This document shows positions 43,542-52,006 of a stretch of DNA of 64,000 bases, one piece after another (position 1 is the first letter of the stretch; every line of letters starts with the position of its first letter). Both the position numbers and the translations under genes were made by a program. This stretch comes from Mixta intestinalis (GTDB lineage: Bacteria > Pseudomonadota > Gammaproteobacteria > Enterobacterales > Enterobacteriaceae), in contig NZ_CP028271.1 in the NCBI RefSeq assembly GCF_009914055.1, positions 1,736,001 through 1,800,000 of the forward strand, in the 5' to 3' direction. The notes beneath the pieces are model-generated. The model had not been told where the DNA came from. It searched no databases and worked only from the letters and a program-made list of their open reading frames with translations.

Positions 43542-44156
43542 TTATCGCGTTATTGGTTTCACCGCCACCGGGAGCGGCAAATACGATACCCATTGTGTCA
43601 GAGTCTGACGGGCTAACTCACCTAATGCCTGATAAAAAGGATGATCGGCATTCTCAATAAAAATATCGAGGAAACGGAATGACCACGGAAAAAGGTGCCA
43701 GGCCAGCAACTGTTCGCATTCACTGTATCGCCCCGTCTCCGATAGCCATGCCGCCATCAACAACAATACTCCAAAGTGATCTTCCGGTTCGTTCTGCTGA
43801 ATTTCGAAGTGAATGCCGTTGTCGTACATCCACTGACGTAGGGCCAGCGTAGATTCCCCAAACAGAACGTTTTCTCGATCCAACCAGACAGAACCCCATG
43901 GCGGTGCCGGCAAGGCATAGGGGCCGACAAATAAACGCTGAAAGGCCTCTGTCAGAGATTCATCACTATTGCTCTTAAACCCTGCTACCAGCGGTGATAA
44001 TACGGCTGGCGGAAGCGGCCATTGCGTTTGCCAGCCATCCGTCGATAGTGCTGAAACCAGCGGTGCGGCTTCCGTGCTGTCCGGCGCAAAATAGAACAGC
44101 GCCCCAAGTACGCGTGCCGTCATGGAAAAATCATCACTGTGGTTAAACGCTGTCAT
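43542..44156 (-). CDS. dmsD: Tat proofreading chaperone DmsD
   Basis: A TorD/DmsD-family chaperone that binds the twin-arginine signal of DmsA and holds it until the molybdenum cofactor is in place. The length (204) equals E. coli DmsD. Conserved surface residues appear in FVGPYALPAPPWGSVWLDRENVLFG, NEPEDHFGVLLLMAAWL and LLAWHLFPWSFRFLDIF. It is the last gene of dmsABCD, 42 bases after dmsC. This is tighter than in E. coli, where dmsD sits in ynfEFGH-dmsD, so the arrangement here is the chaperone with its own enzyme. Confidence 0.94.
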   Translation of the reverse strand: MTAFNHSDDFSMTARVLGALFYFAPDSTEAAPLVSALSTDGWQTQWPLPPAVLSPLVAGFKSNSDESLTEAFQRLFVGPYALPAPPWGSVWLDRENVLFGESTLALRQWMYDNGIHFEIQQNEPEDHFGVLLLMAAWLSETGRYSECEQLLAWHLFPWSFRFLDIFIENADHPFYQALGELARQTLTQWVSYLPLPVAVKPITR

Positions 44157-44198
44157 AGAAATTGTCCTGAAAGGTACGGGTTTCCCCGTACCGATTTG

Positions 44199-45053
44199 TT
44201 AACCCGCCACTGCCATACCGACGGTCATGTGCAGGCCATAAAACAGGCCGCGCCCCATTATTTCGCCGCCAAGCACCAACAGCAGACCCAACAGTAAGCC
44301 GGTAGCATGTGGCTCTTTACGACGTACCAACGGGCAGATCCAGCAGCCCAGCCCGGCGGCAAGCAGCATCACACGCCACACCTGTAGGGAGGCGTAATCC
44401 GGCACCAGCGCAGAGGCCTGCTGAACCGAACTGTGAATCGTCGCCAGTGACATGCCCTGCAGGACAATGACCGCCACGCTGACCAGCAATGCCAGTACGC
44501 TGATACTGGCGAACGTGGTTCCGCTAAAAGTGACGCCGGAAACCCGTAGCAGTAACGCCGCGAACAGCGGACCGCTGAGCAACACCGTCATGAAGAACAC
44601 CAGCGTCGTATAGCCAGTATGCCAGGTCGGCACGGTATCGATCAGGTAAACGCGGGTCATTGCCCAGACGAAGACGATGCCCAGCACCATGCTAACCAGT
44701 AGCCAGAGCTTTCCCAGTGCGGGCGGCATTTTACCCAGCACAGCAACCAGCCACCAGAATCCGCCTACAGCGAAAAAGACTGAGCCTGCGGCGATTTCAT
44801 TGCTTAGCGCGGATGCGCCAATGCGGTTAAGGGAGTTGAATGCTCGCATCGGTGATCCCAGGTGCATGATTGATGCCAGGAATCCCAGCCCCATTACCAC
44901 CCAGAGAAAAAACATGCTGCGCACCAGACGCTGCCGGGCGGCATCGTCTTTCATCGCAAACCAGCTAAGCCCACTCACAATCAGTGCGCCCACGACGCAC
45001 TGGCCGAGTACCGTAAACAGCACCAGCGGCCATTCATGCCACCCATTTCCCAT
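44199..45053 (-). CDS. dmsC: DMSO reductase membrane anchor subunit DmsC
   Basis: DmsC anchors DmsAB and takes electrons from menaquinol. The 284-residue protein has eight hydrophobic helices and begins GNGWHEWPLVLFTVLGQCVVGA, as in the family. GLGFLASIMHLGSPMRAFNSLNRIGASALSNEI is the conserved quinol-site region. The start is at 45053, one base after the dmsB stop. A much longer frame extends upstream through dmsB and is a shadow. Confidence 0.94.
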   Translation of the reverse strand: MGNGWHEWPLVLFTVLGQCVVGALIVSGLSWFAMKDDAARQRLVRSMFFLWVVMGLGFLASIMHLGSPMRAFNSLNRIGASALSNEIAAGSVFFAVGGFWWLVAVLGKMPPALGKLWLLVSMVLGIVFVWAMTRVYLIDTVPTWHTGYTTLVFFMTVLLSGPLFAALLLRVSGVTFSGTTFASISVLALLVSVAVIVLQGMSLATIHSSVQQASALVPDYASLQVWRVMLLAAGLGCWICPLVRRKEPHATGLLLGLLLVLGGEIMGRGLFYGLHMTVGMAVAG

Positions 45054-45054
45054 T

Positions 45055-45672
45055 TCAGACCTCCTTCGGATTTGCCAGATGACCGGTGGTATCCCCGGTC
45101 GGGCGGCTGTTGCTATTCGGTTTGATGACAATGCACGGCTTCGTGAAATGTGCGCCGGGAAGCGGGGCAACCGCGGCCAGCCCACCGTGTTTTTTGCGAA
45201 GTTCGTCAATCGGGCCGAAGTCCAGCGCGCGCAGCGGGCAGGACTCCACGCAGACAGGTTTCTTACCCTCTGCCACGCGGTCGTAACAGCCATCGCATTT
45301 GGTCATGTGGCCTTTAACGGCGTTGTACTGCGGCGCGCCGTACGGACAGGCCATATGGCAATAGCGGCAGCCAATGCAGACCTCTTCATCCACCACCACA
45401 AAACCGTCTTCTCGTTTGTGCATCGCCCCGCTTGGACATACTTTGGTACAGGCCGGATCTTCGCAGTGGTTGCAGGCAATGGACAGATAGTAAGCAAAAA
45501 CGTCCTGATGCCAGACGCCGTTATCCTCCTGCCAGTTACCGCCCGCGTATTCATAAATACGGCGGAAACTGACTTCCGGGGTTAAATCCTTGTAATCCTT
45601 GCAGGCCAGTTCGCAGGTTTTGCAACCGGTGCAACGGCTGGAATCAATAAAAAATCCATACTGAGTTGTCAT
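45055..45672 (-). CDS. dmsB: DMSO reductase iron-sulfur subunit DmsB
   Basis: DmsB carries electrons from DmsC to DmsA through four [4Fe-4S] clusters. All Cys groups are present: CTGCKTCELAC, CNHCEDPACTKVC, CIGCRYCHMAC and CDGCYDRV...CVESC. The length is 205 residues as in E. coli. It sits between dmsA (10-base gap) and dmsC (1-base gap). No mutation in a cluster ligand is seen. Confidence 0.96.
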   Translation of the reverse strand: MTTQYGFFIDSSRCTGCKTCELACKDYKDLTPEVSFRRIYEYAGGNWQEDNGVWHQDVFAYYLSIACNHCEDPACTKVCPSGAMHKREDGFVVVDEEVCIGCRYCHMACPYGAPQYNAVKGHMTKCDGCYDRVAEGKKPVCVESCPLRALDFGPIDELRKKHGGLAAVAPLPGAHFTKPCIVIKPNSNSRPTGDTTGHLANPKEV

Positions 45673-45682
45673 CGCCTATTCC

Positions 45683-48121
45683 TCAGACCTTTTCAACCTG
45701 AACAAGGTTTGTATGTGATGGGTTCCCCTTGGCAAGAGGAGACGGGCGCTGGGTCGTCAGCACGTTAATACAGCCGCCCTGGTCAATGCGCTTCGCGTCC
45801 GGGTCATACCATGCCCCTTCCCCCATCGCCACCACGCCCGGCATCATTCTCGGCGTCACTTTCGCTTCGATATGCAGCTCGCCGCGACCGTTGAAAATGC
45901 GCACCTTATCGCCATTGTTAATCCCGCGCTGCTTCGCATCCAGCGGGTTGATCCACATCTCCTGACGGCAGGCGGCCTTCAGGACATCGACGTTGCCGTA
46001 GGTGGAGTGAACGCGAGACTTATAGTGGAAGCCGGTCAGCTGCAGCGGATACTCCTTGATCAGCGGATCGTTGCGGCTTTCAAAGCCCGGGGTATAGATC
46101 GGCAGCGGGTCGATCACATCGCCTTCCGGCAGCTCCCAGGTGGCGGCGATTTCCGCCAGCGCCTGCGAGTAGATCTCGATTTTACCCGACGGTGTGGACA
46201 GCGGATTGGCCAGCGGATCTTCCCGGAACGCTTTATAGGCAACGTGATGCCCTTCCGGATCGCGCTTCTTAAAGATCCCCTGCTTGCGGAACTCTTCAAA
46301 GGTCGGCAGCTCAGGAATCGCTTCACGCGACTGCTGGTACAGATGGCGCATCCACTCTTCGTGGGTGCGTCCTTCGGTGAACTGCTGCTCCACGCCAAGG
46401 CGTTTTGCCAGATCGCTGGTCATCTGATAGATGGTCCGGCACTCGAAATAAGGCTTAATCACCTGGTCGGTGAAGATCACGTAGGACATATTCCCGCAGG
46501 AGGCGTCCAGCGCGAAGTCCATCTGCTCGGACGCCGTGCAGTCCGGCAGCAGAATATCGGCATACTTCGCCGAAGAGGTCATATGGCAGTCGATCACCAC
46601 GATCAGCTCGCACTTCTTGTCGTCCTGGAGGATTTCATGGGTGCGGTTGATATCAGAGTGCTGGTTGATCAGGCAGTTACCGGCATAGTTCCAGATCATC
46701 TTGATCGGCACATCCAGCTTATCCTTGCCGCGAACGCCGTCGCGCAGTGCAGTCATCTCCGGGCCGCGTACGATTGCATCAGTCCACATGAACATGGAGA
46801 TGCTGGTTTTGACCGGGTTTTCCAGGGTCGGCATGCGCACAAACGGCAGCTCGTAGGAGCCTTCGCGGGCGCCGGTGTTGCCGCCGTTAATCCCGACATT
46901 ACCGGTAAGGATCGCCAGCATGGAGATCGCGCGGGTGGCAATTTCACCGTTCGCATGGCGCTGCGGACCCCAGCCCTGGCTGATGTAAACCGGTTTGGTG
47001 CTGCCGATTTCACGCGCCAGCTTGACGATGCGCTCGGCCGGAATACCGGTAATCTGCGCCGCCCATTCCGGGGTTTTAGCGATGCCGTCATCGCCCTGGC
47101 CCAGGATGTAAGCCTTATAGTGGCCGTTTTTCGGCGCGCTTGCCGGCAGGGTCTTTTCGTCATAGCCGATGCAGTATTTATCGAGGAACGGCTGATCGAC
47201 CATGTTTTCTTCGATCATCACCCAGGCCAGCGCGTTGACCAGCGCGGCATCCGTACCCGGACGGATCGGGATCCACTCATCTTCACGACCTGCGCCGGTA
47301 TCGGTATAACGCGGATCGATAATAATCATGCGCGCGTTCGACTTCTCTCGCGCCTGCTCCAGATAGTACGTTACCCCACCGCCGCTCATGCGGGTTTCGC
47401 CGGGGTTATTGCCGAACAGCACCACCAGCTTACTGTTTTCAATATCGGAGGGGCTGTTGCCGTCCGCCCAGCCACCGTAGGTATAGTTCAGACCTTCAGC
47501 AATCTGTGCGGACGAGTAGTCCCCGTAGTGGTTCAGGTAACCGCCGCAGCAGTTCATCAGGCGGGCGATCAGCGTATCGCCCGGCGGCCAGGAGCGCGTC
47601 ATGGTGCCGCCCAGCGTGCCGGTGCCGTAGTTCAGATAGATGGATTCGTTGCCGTACTCTTTGATCAGGCGCTGCATGTTGCTGACGATGATGTCATAGG
47701 CTTCATCCCAGCCGATCGGCTCGAATTTCCCTTCACCGCGCTTGCCGACGCGCTTCATCGGCTGCTTAAGGCGGTCCGGATTGTAGATCCGGCGGCGCAT
47801 TGAGCGGCCGCGCAGACAGGCGCGAACCTGGTGCAGACCTTCATAGTCGTCGTCGCCGGTGTTATCGGTTTCTACATATTTGATGACGTTATCTACTACG
47901 TGCATGCGCAGCGGGCAGCGGCTGCCGCAGTTCACCGTGCAGGCGCTCCAGACGGTCTTTTCGCTTTTTGTGGAAAACGTGTCAGACGCTCGGGCAATCT
48001 GCGTAAAAGGCAGGGTAAATGCGTTGCTGGCTATCGCCAGACCACTAAGCGCAGTGGTTTTCATTAAACGCCGCCGGCTGACTTCAGCAGCCAGCAAAAC
48101 GTCAGAACTTTTTATTTTCAT
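45683..48121 (-). CDS. dmsA: DMSO reductase catalytic subunit DmsA
   Basis: The molybdopterin (bis-MGD) subunit that reduces DMSO and other S- and N-oxides in anaerobic respiration. From the ATG at 48121 it has 812 residues and starts with a Tat signal (SRRRLMKTT at 15-23). The [4Fe-4S] motif CTVNCGSRCPLRMHV follows. The MGD-binding regions NYGTGTLGGTMTRSWPPG and GWGPQRHANGE and the C-terminal TQRPSPLAKGNPSHTNLVQVEKV are nearly identical to E. coli. A longer upstream frame is untranslated leader. It is first in dmsABC-dmsD behind an FNR-type promoter. Confidence 0.96.
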   Translation of the reverse strand: MKIKSSDVLLAAEVSRRRLMKTTALSGLAIASNAFTLPFTQIARASDTFSTKSEKTVWSACTVNCGSRCPLRMHVVDNVIKYVETDNTGDDDYEGLHQVRACLRGRSMRRRIYNPDRLKQPMKRVGKRGEGKFEPIGWDEAYDIIVSNMQRLIKEYGNESIYLNYGTGTLGGTMTRSWPPGDTLIARLMNCCGGYLNHYGDYSSAQIAEGLNYTYGGWADGNSPSDIENSKLVVLFGNNPGETRMSGGGVTYYLEQAREKSNARMIIIDPRYTDTGAGREDEWIPIRPGTDAALVNALAWVMIEENMVDQPFLDKYCIGYDEKTLPASAPKNGHYKAYILGQGDDGIAKTPEWAAQITGIPAERIVKLAREIGSTKPVYISQGWGPQRHANGEIATRAISMLAILTGNVGINGGNTGAREGSYELPFVRMPTLENPVKTSISMFMWTDAIVRGPEMTALRDGVRGKDKLDVPIKMIWNYAGNCLINQHSDINRTHEILQDDKKCELIVVIDCHMTSSAKYADILLPDCTASEQMDFALDASCGNMSYVIFTDQVIKPYFECRTIYQMTSDLAKRLGVEQQFTEGRTHEEWMRHLYQQSREAIPELPTFEEFRKQGIFKKRDPEGHHVAYKAFREDPLANPLSTPSGKIEIYSQALAEIAATWELPEGDVIDPLPIYTPGFESRNDPLIKEYPLQLTGFHYKSRVHSTYGNVDVLKAACRQEMWINPLDAKQRGINNGDKVRIFNGRGELHIEAKVTPRMMPGVVAMGEGAWYDPDAKRIDQGGCINVLTTQRPSPLAKGNPSHTNLVQVEKV

Positions 48122-48220
48122 AGATACTCGCTTTGATTGCTCACAGTTTTTAACCGTCGTTATGCATGTATTGATATAACGACTTTGATTTTTATTAGAT
48201 TTTTTCTGTAACACAAAAGG

Positions 48221-48261
48221 AGTATTCGGAATTCAGGTGATAAATTATTATTTGAGATCAA
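48221..48261 (-). promoter_or_regulatory. FNR-dependent dmsA promoter
   Basis: On the minus strand TTGATCTCAAATAA (48261-48248) matches the FNR consensus TTGAT-N4-ATCAA fully in the left half and 3/5 in the right. A -10 AATACT lies at 48226-48221, predicting a start near 48213. The site centre is then at -41.5, the classic FNR class II position. The leader before dmsA is about 92 bases. Confidence 0.65.
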
Positions 48262-48392
48262 CTAATTGTTGTATAAACATCCTAAAACTTACGTTTTCCA
48301 GTAACGATCAATAGCAGAGTAAATTGAGGATATTTGATCTGACCCAGCAATAGCGGTCCGTAGTGGTCAAGTGATACTGCGCCACTACACGA

Positions 48393-48530
48393 TTCTTAAA
48401 AAAGTCAGAAACACGGCGCTGGCTGATGCAGGATCCGAAGTTCAGGACCATTTATCAGCCGGTTTACTCGTCACAACCAGGCAGCCCGGCCTAAGTGATA
48501 TGTCGTCTGCTTTGCGCGAGGAGCAGACAG
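48393..48530 (+). mobile_element. IS630-family transposase remnant, copy 1
   Basis: A short degenerate piece of an IS630-type transposase. Plus-strand DNA here parallels the coding region for the K-x-R-x-W-L-x-x-x-P-K-F-R-T-I-Y-Q-P-V-Y-S segment in copy 2 (about 51,820-51,960), with the same sequence after the break (GGCAGCC...GGCCTAAGTG). No complete ORF remains. Ends are approximate. Confidence 0.65.
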
Positions 48531-48613
48531 GGAATAAAACCCCTCCGACTAATGATGATTTTAAAGTGGTTCCACTACCTGATATCAGAACATCACGGTC
48601 AAGGACAAATTCA

Positions 48614-49798
48614 CTAAGACTTTTCCGGCACAAAACGCGTCAGTATTAGCGTCAAAACACAGATCATAGCGCCTGAAAAAAATGTTGAAGCGGAACCCCA
48701 GATGTCCCACAACAGCCCTGCCCCCAGGCTGGCACTCAGTAATCCTACTCCGCTCAACAAACTGAAAAATCCAAACGCCGTACCGCGAAGATCAGCTGGT
48801 GCTGTGCGCGCAATCATGGTGTTCAGCAGGCCCTGGGTCATTCCCATATGCACACCCCACAATGCAACACCGATAATGATTCCTGACCAGGAATGGCTCA
48901 GGGCGAGCACTAAATCGGCCACGATGAGCACAACGAGTCCCATCTGGAGTAACCGCCTGTGACTGATGTTGTCTGATAAGCGCCCAAATGGATAGGCTGT
49001 AAATGAAAAAACAATATTCATAGCAACCATTACGAGGGGAATTAAAGCCAGGGGAATACTGACTTCCTGCGCCCTCAGAACCAAAAAAGCCTCACTAAAT
49101 CTGGCGAGAGTAAATATTCCGCCCAGTCCTATCACCCACCAGCAATCCACACCCAGCCTTTTTAGGTTTTCCTTTTTCACCGGATTAGTTCTGACTGTAG
49201 TAACCGGTGTACGCGGTTCATGTAATCCAAAGAATAACAGCGCAACGGCCAGAAATGCTGGCACAACTGCAACCCAGTAAACGGCGCGGAAATCATTGTT
49301 CCATAACAGCATCAGCCCCACAGCCAGTAGCGGCCCCAGAAACGCCCCCATAGTATCCAGAGTCTGACGTAGGCCATACGCCGCCCCTCTGATCTCAGGC
49401 GGCGTAACGTCTGCAACGAGAGCGTCTCGCGGTGCACCCCGTATTCCTTTTCCGACACGGTCAATCATGCGGGCACTGAATATCATCCCTGAGCTTGAGG
49501 CCAACGCAAACAGTGGCTTGCTGAATGCACCGAGGCCATACCCAAGGACAGCAAGCCCTTTACGTTTTCCACTGTAATCGCTGATAACTCCTGAAAACAC
49601 TTTGATGCACAGTGCCGTAGCTTCAGCCAGCCCTTCTATAAGTCCGATAACGATGACTGGCGTCCCTAAAGCTGTTGCCATGAAAAGTGGAAGAAGGCTG
49701 TGGATCATTTCAGAAGAAACATCCATCAAAAGACTGACAAAACCAATAATCCAGACGCCACCGGGAATACGCCGCAATGTCGAAAATCGAGTGCCCAT
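48614..49798 (-). CDS. MFS transporter, substrate unknown
   Basis: A 394-residue carrier with about twelve helices. MFS motifs: GLIEGLAEATALCIKVFSGVISDYSGKRKGLAVLGYG (loop 2-3 type) and the very distinct MIDRVGKGIRGAPRDALVADVTPPEIRGAAYGLRQTLDTMGAFLGP. The latter resembles a group of MFS proteins often found on islands and plasmids. The second half repeats AYPFGRLSDNISHRRLL. Substrate cannot be given. It abuts an IS630 remnant on its 3' side, sits in the accessory region and has no obvious operon partner. Confidence 0.85.
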   Translation of the reverse strand: MGTRFSTLRRIPGGVWIIGFVSLLMDVSSEMIHSLLPLFMATALGTPVIVIGLIEGLAEATALCIKVFSGVISDYSGKRKGLAVLGYGLGAFSKPLFALASSSGMIFSARMIDRVGKGIRGAPRDALVADVTPPEIRGAAYGLRQTLDTMGAFLGPLLAVGLMLLWNNDFRAVYWVAVVPAFLAVALLFFGLHEPRTPVTTVRTNPVKKENLKRLGVDCWWVIGLGGIFTLARFSEAFLVLRAQEVSIPLALIPLVMVAMNIVFSFTAYPFGRLSDNISHRRLLQMGLVVLIVADLVLALSHSWSGIIIGVALWGVHMGMTQGLLNTMIARTAPADLRGTAFGFFSLLSGVGLLSASLGAGLLWDIWGSASTFFSGAMICVLTLILTRFVPEKS

Positions 49799-50004
49799 TT
49801 CACTTTCCCTGAAAACATAAAACGCTATTAAACATCACATCGCGTTACATGTTAATGAGAATCATTTTCCATAATTGAAAAGAGGATATTTACTTTTGGC
49901 ACTTAGCGGACTCACAGAAAATCATCAAGTTCGCTTCAAACGAAAAAAGAATATTTTTTTGACATAAAATGAATAGCTTAACTCATTATCTCAGAGAGAT
50001 TTTC

Positions 50005-50979
50005 TTACGGCGCATTACCTTTTTCCTTATCAATCGCTTTCGCCTTTACGCCCATTAATAACACAATGCACTTTACAGAAAATTCTATACTTCGAAAAAA
50101 AACCTGAAAGTGCCATGTGCAATTCACGGGCCCATATAAGCCGTTCAACTTCCTTATCAAAAAAATAATATGCAAACCTGTTATTTTCTCTAAGATGAAA
50201 AACATTATTTCTAAATATCCTGAGTGAATCCGAGTTTTTTTCATCGAATTTCTGATACTATCCGAAATTGGTAATAATTCTTTAAATCTAATTGGGCGAT
50301 TATTATCGAGCAATACCCGCATATTTAGTTTCCGAAAGCCTTCGCAGACCACACCTAAAAAACCTAACCATGTAGACAAATAAATCCTCATCTCAATTTC
50401 TTCACGCTGGCTTAAATAACCATTTCGTTGCATTTTCTGATCGAGTTTATCGTAATTTTTAAACATAAGTTCAGCCGTTTCGAAATAATGAATTTTAAGT
50501 GTTAGTACACGGTCATGATTGCGGCTTGGAAGCATATCCCCAGAATTTCTGCTATCTGTGTCTATAGCGTAGGTATATGGAACATTAGCAATATAGTAAA
50601 GATCATGTTCTGGATAAATCAGCTCCCCATCAGCTAACGCTTTATTTATATGCTCAAATATATCGTCAAAATTTCTGAAACCGTAAGTTTCTATATTGTT
50701 TCCTGCAAAGCGGGTTAACCACCAGGCATTAAACCCTCCAACCTTACCCTGCAATCCAAAATCAAAATCCACCTCGCCTGAATCTAACCCTACCCAGCAC
50801 CCAGCCCCATGTTTATAATATTTAACACCGCCTTCTAACTCGCCACTGCTGGGTATATCTGATTCTATCCATTCACTGCGACTTGATGGCATTTTAATAC
50901 CAGATCGATACATTAGCTTTAAAGCAGCCTGAACATTTTCTTGAAATTCAACAATTAAAAGATAAAAATTTTCATTCAT
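50005..50979 (-). CDS. DUF6896-like protein with frameshifted HEPN-type C-terminus
   Basis: As read, 324 residues. Residues about 15-130 (GGVKYYKHGAGCWVGLDSGEVDFDFGLQGKVGGFNAWWLTRFA) look like DUF6896. The middle is helical. After residue 248 the frame turns un-protein-like at a run of seven A (plus-strand T's 50235-50241). Adding one A gives a natural C-terminus (NSDSLRIFRNNVFHLREN...) that ends at 50030. It contains RNNVFH at 257-262, an RxxxxH motif as in HEPN ribonucleases. The gene is thus probably a 316-residue protein broken, or switched off, by one base. It is visibly AT-rich compared with its neighbours, pointing to transfer. Function is inferred only. Confidence 0.6.
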   Translation of the reverse strand: MNENFYLLIVEFQENVQAALKLMYRSGIKMPSSRSEWIESDIPSSGELEGGVKYYKHGAGCWVGLDSGEVDFDFGLQGKVGGFNAWWLTRFAGNNIETYGFRNFDDIFEHINKALADGELIYPEHDLYYIANVPYTYAIDTDSRNSGDMLPSRNHDRVLTLKIHYFETAELMFKNYDKLDQKMQRNGYLSQREEIEMRIYLSTWLGFLGVVCEGFRKLNMRVLLDNNRPIRFKELLPISDSIRNSMKKTRIHSGYLEIMFFILEKITGLHIIFLIRKLNGLYGPVNCTWHFQVFFRSIEFSVKCIVLLMGVKAKAIDKEKGNAP

Positions 50980-51649
50980 ATTATAAGTTCATTTTATATT
51001 ATTCAAAAAAAATACGTCTAACTATATCGATAGGGTTATTATAAACAACAAGTCCATTTTCGAGAAATTAACACTGAAAACATTTATAATTTCGCTTTTG
51101 ATACATAGCCGCCAACTATGAGGAGCGGTACTAAAAAGAGTGAGAAGCGGAAGCTCGTTAGCCATTATTTGCATCATGATGGAGCAATCAACGTTAGATG
51201 CTCAAGTTATAAACCTCTATAGGCCTGTAGCTATATAGCGTAATGTTTGAAATGTTATTCTATACCAGAAAATTCAGAGAATGATCTCTTTCAGGGAACA
51301 GAGCTGTTTTCTCATCGCCGGGTTCAGCGACGCCCAGTTTTTATAGCAAATAAAGATTCTGTGTTTCGCCCAATGGTCAGTTAAAAGCAGCTTTCGATAG
51401 TGAAATTTTTGTTGGAAATGATCTCCAACTGACTCAGGTAAAATACCTGTCCCGATGTCGTTGCTGACCATCTCGCAGCTCAGCAGTTGCAGCAGTGTTG
51501 GCATAAACAGCGACTTTTCCCCATATGCCTTTTACTAAGGAACGCAATTCGGATTGTGCGATCTGATTCAATCGCCAAAACATCAACCGGACTGAGCGAT
51601 ACCAATCATAGCCCCCATTTTCCGTGACGAAAGACACCGGACAGAATGA
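50980..51649. other. AT-rich gap with decayed sequence
   Basis: No intact gene. Minus-strand frames at 51274-51504 and 51434-51694 overlap each other and lack start signals. They may be debris of mobile DNA, but no family is recognised. Confidence 0.4.
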
Positions 51650-51960
51650 AAAATACTGTCTGGCCGGAGCGCTGCACTGCGGAACGGGCAACATCAGCTA
51701 TATAGCGGCAACAGTAAAGGTTCGGCGCTGTTCATCAGCCTGCTGAAGCGACTTAACGCAACGTACCGGCGGGCGAAAACCACCACGCTCATCATGGACA
51801 ACTATATTATCCATAAAAGTCAGAAAATACGGTGCTGGCTGATGCAGGCTCCGAAGTTCAGGACCATTTATCAGCCGGTTTACTCGCCAACTGGCAGCCA
51901 GGCAGCCAGGCCTAAGTGTTATGCCGTCTGCTTTGCGCGAAGATCGGACATTCCCCCCTC
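51650..51960 (+). mobile_element. IS630-family transposase remnant, copy 2
   Basis: Plus-strand frames encode pieces of an IS630 DDE transposase: EKYCLAGALHCGTGNISY, then after a frameshift NSKGSALFISLLKRLNATYRR and IMDNYIIHKSQKIRCWLMQ. The second Asp of the DDE triad (MDNYIIHK) is recognisable. The C-terminal part with the final Glu is missing. The break is followed by GGCAGCCAGGCCTAAGTG, also seen in copy 1. Not functional. Confidence 0.75.
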
Positions 51961-52006
51961 TACCGTATGCCCTTAAAGAGCACACGCCAGAAATAAAAGG
52001 ATTGCG

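Noticed and set aside
45872..47803. 643-codon plus-strand frame opposite dmsA
   Set aside because: A shadow of the highly conserved, GC-rich dmsA gene.
48360..48388. Inverted repeat GTAGTGG/CCACTAC upstream of the IS630 scar
   Set aside because: Could be an IS end, but no matching element or second end was found.
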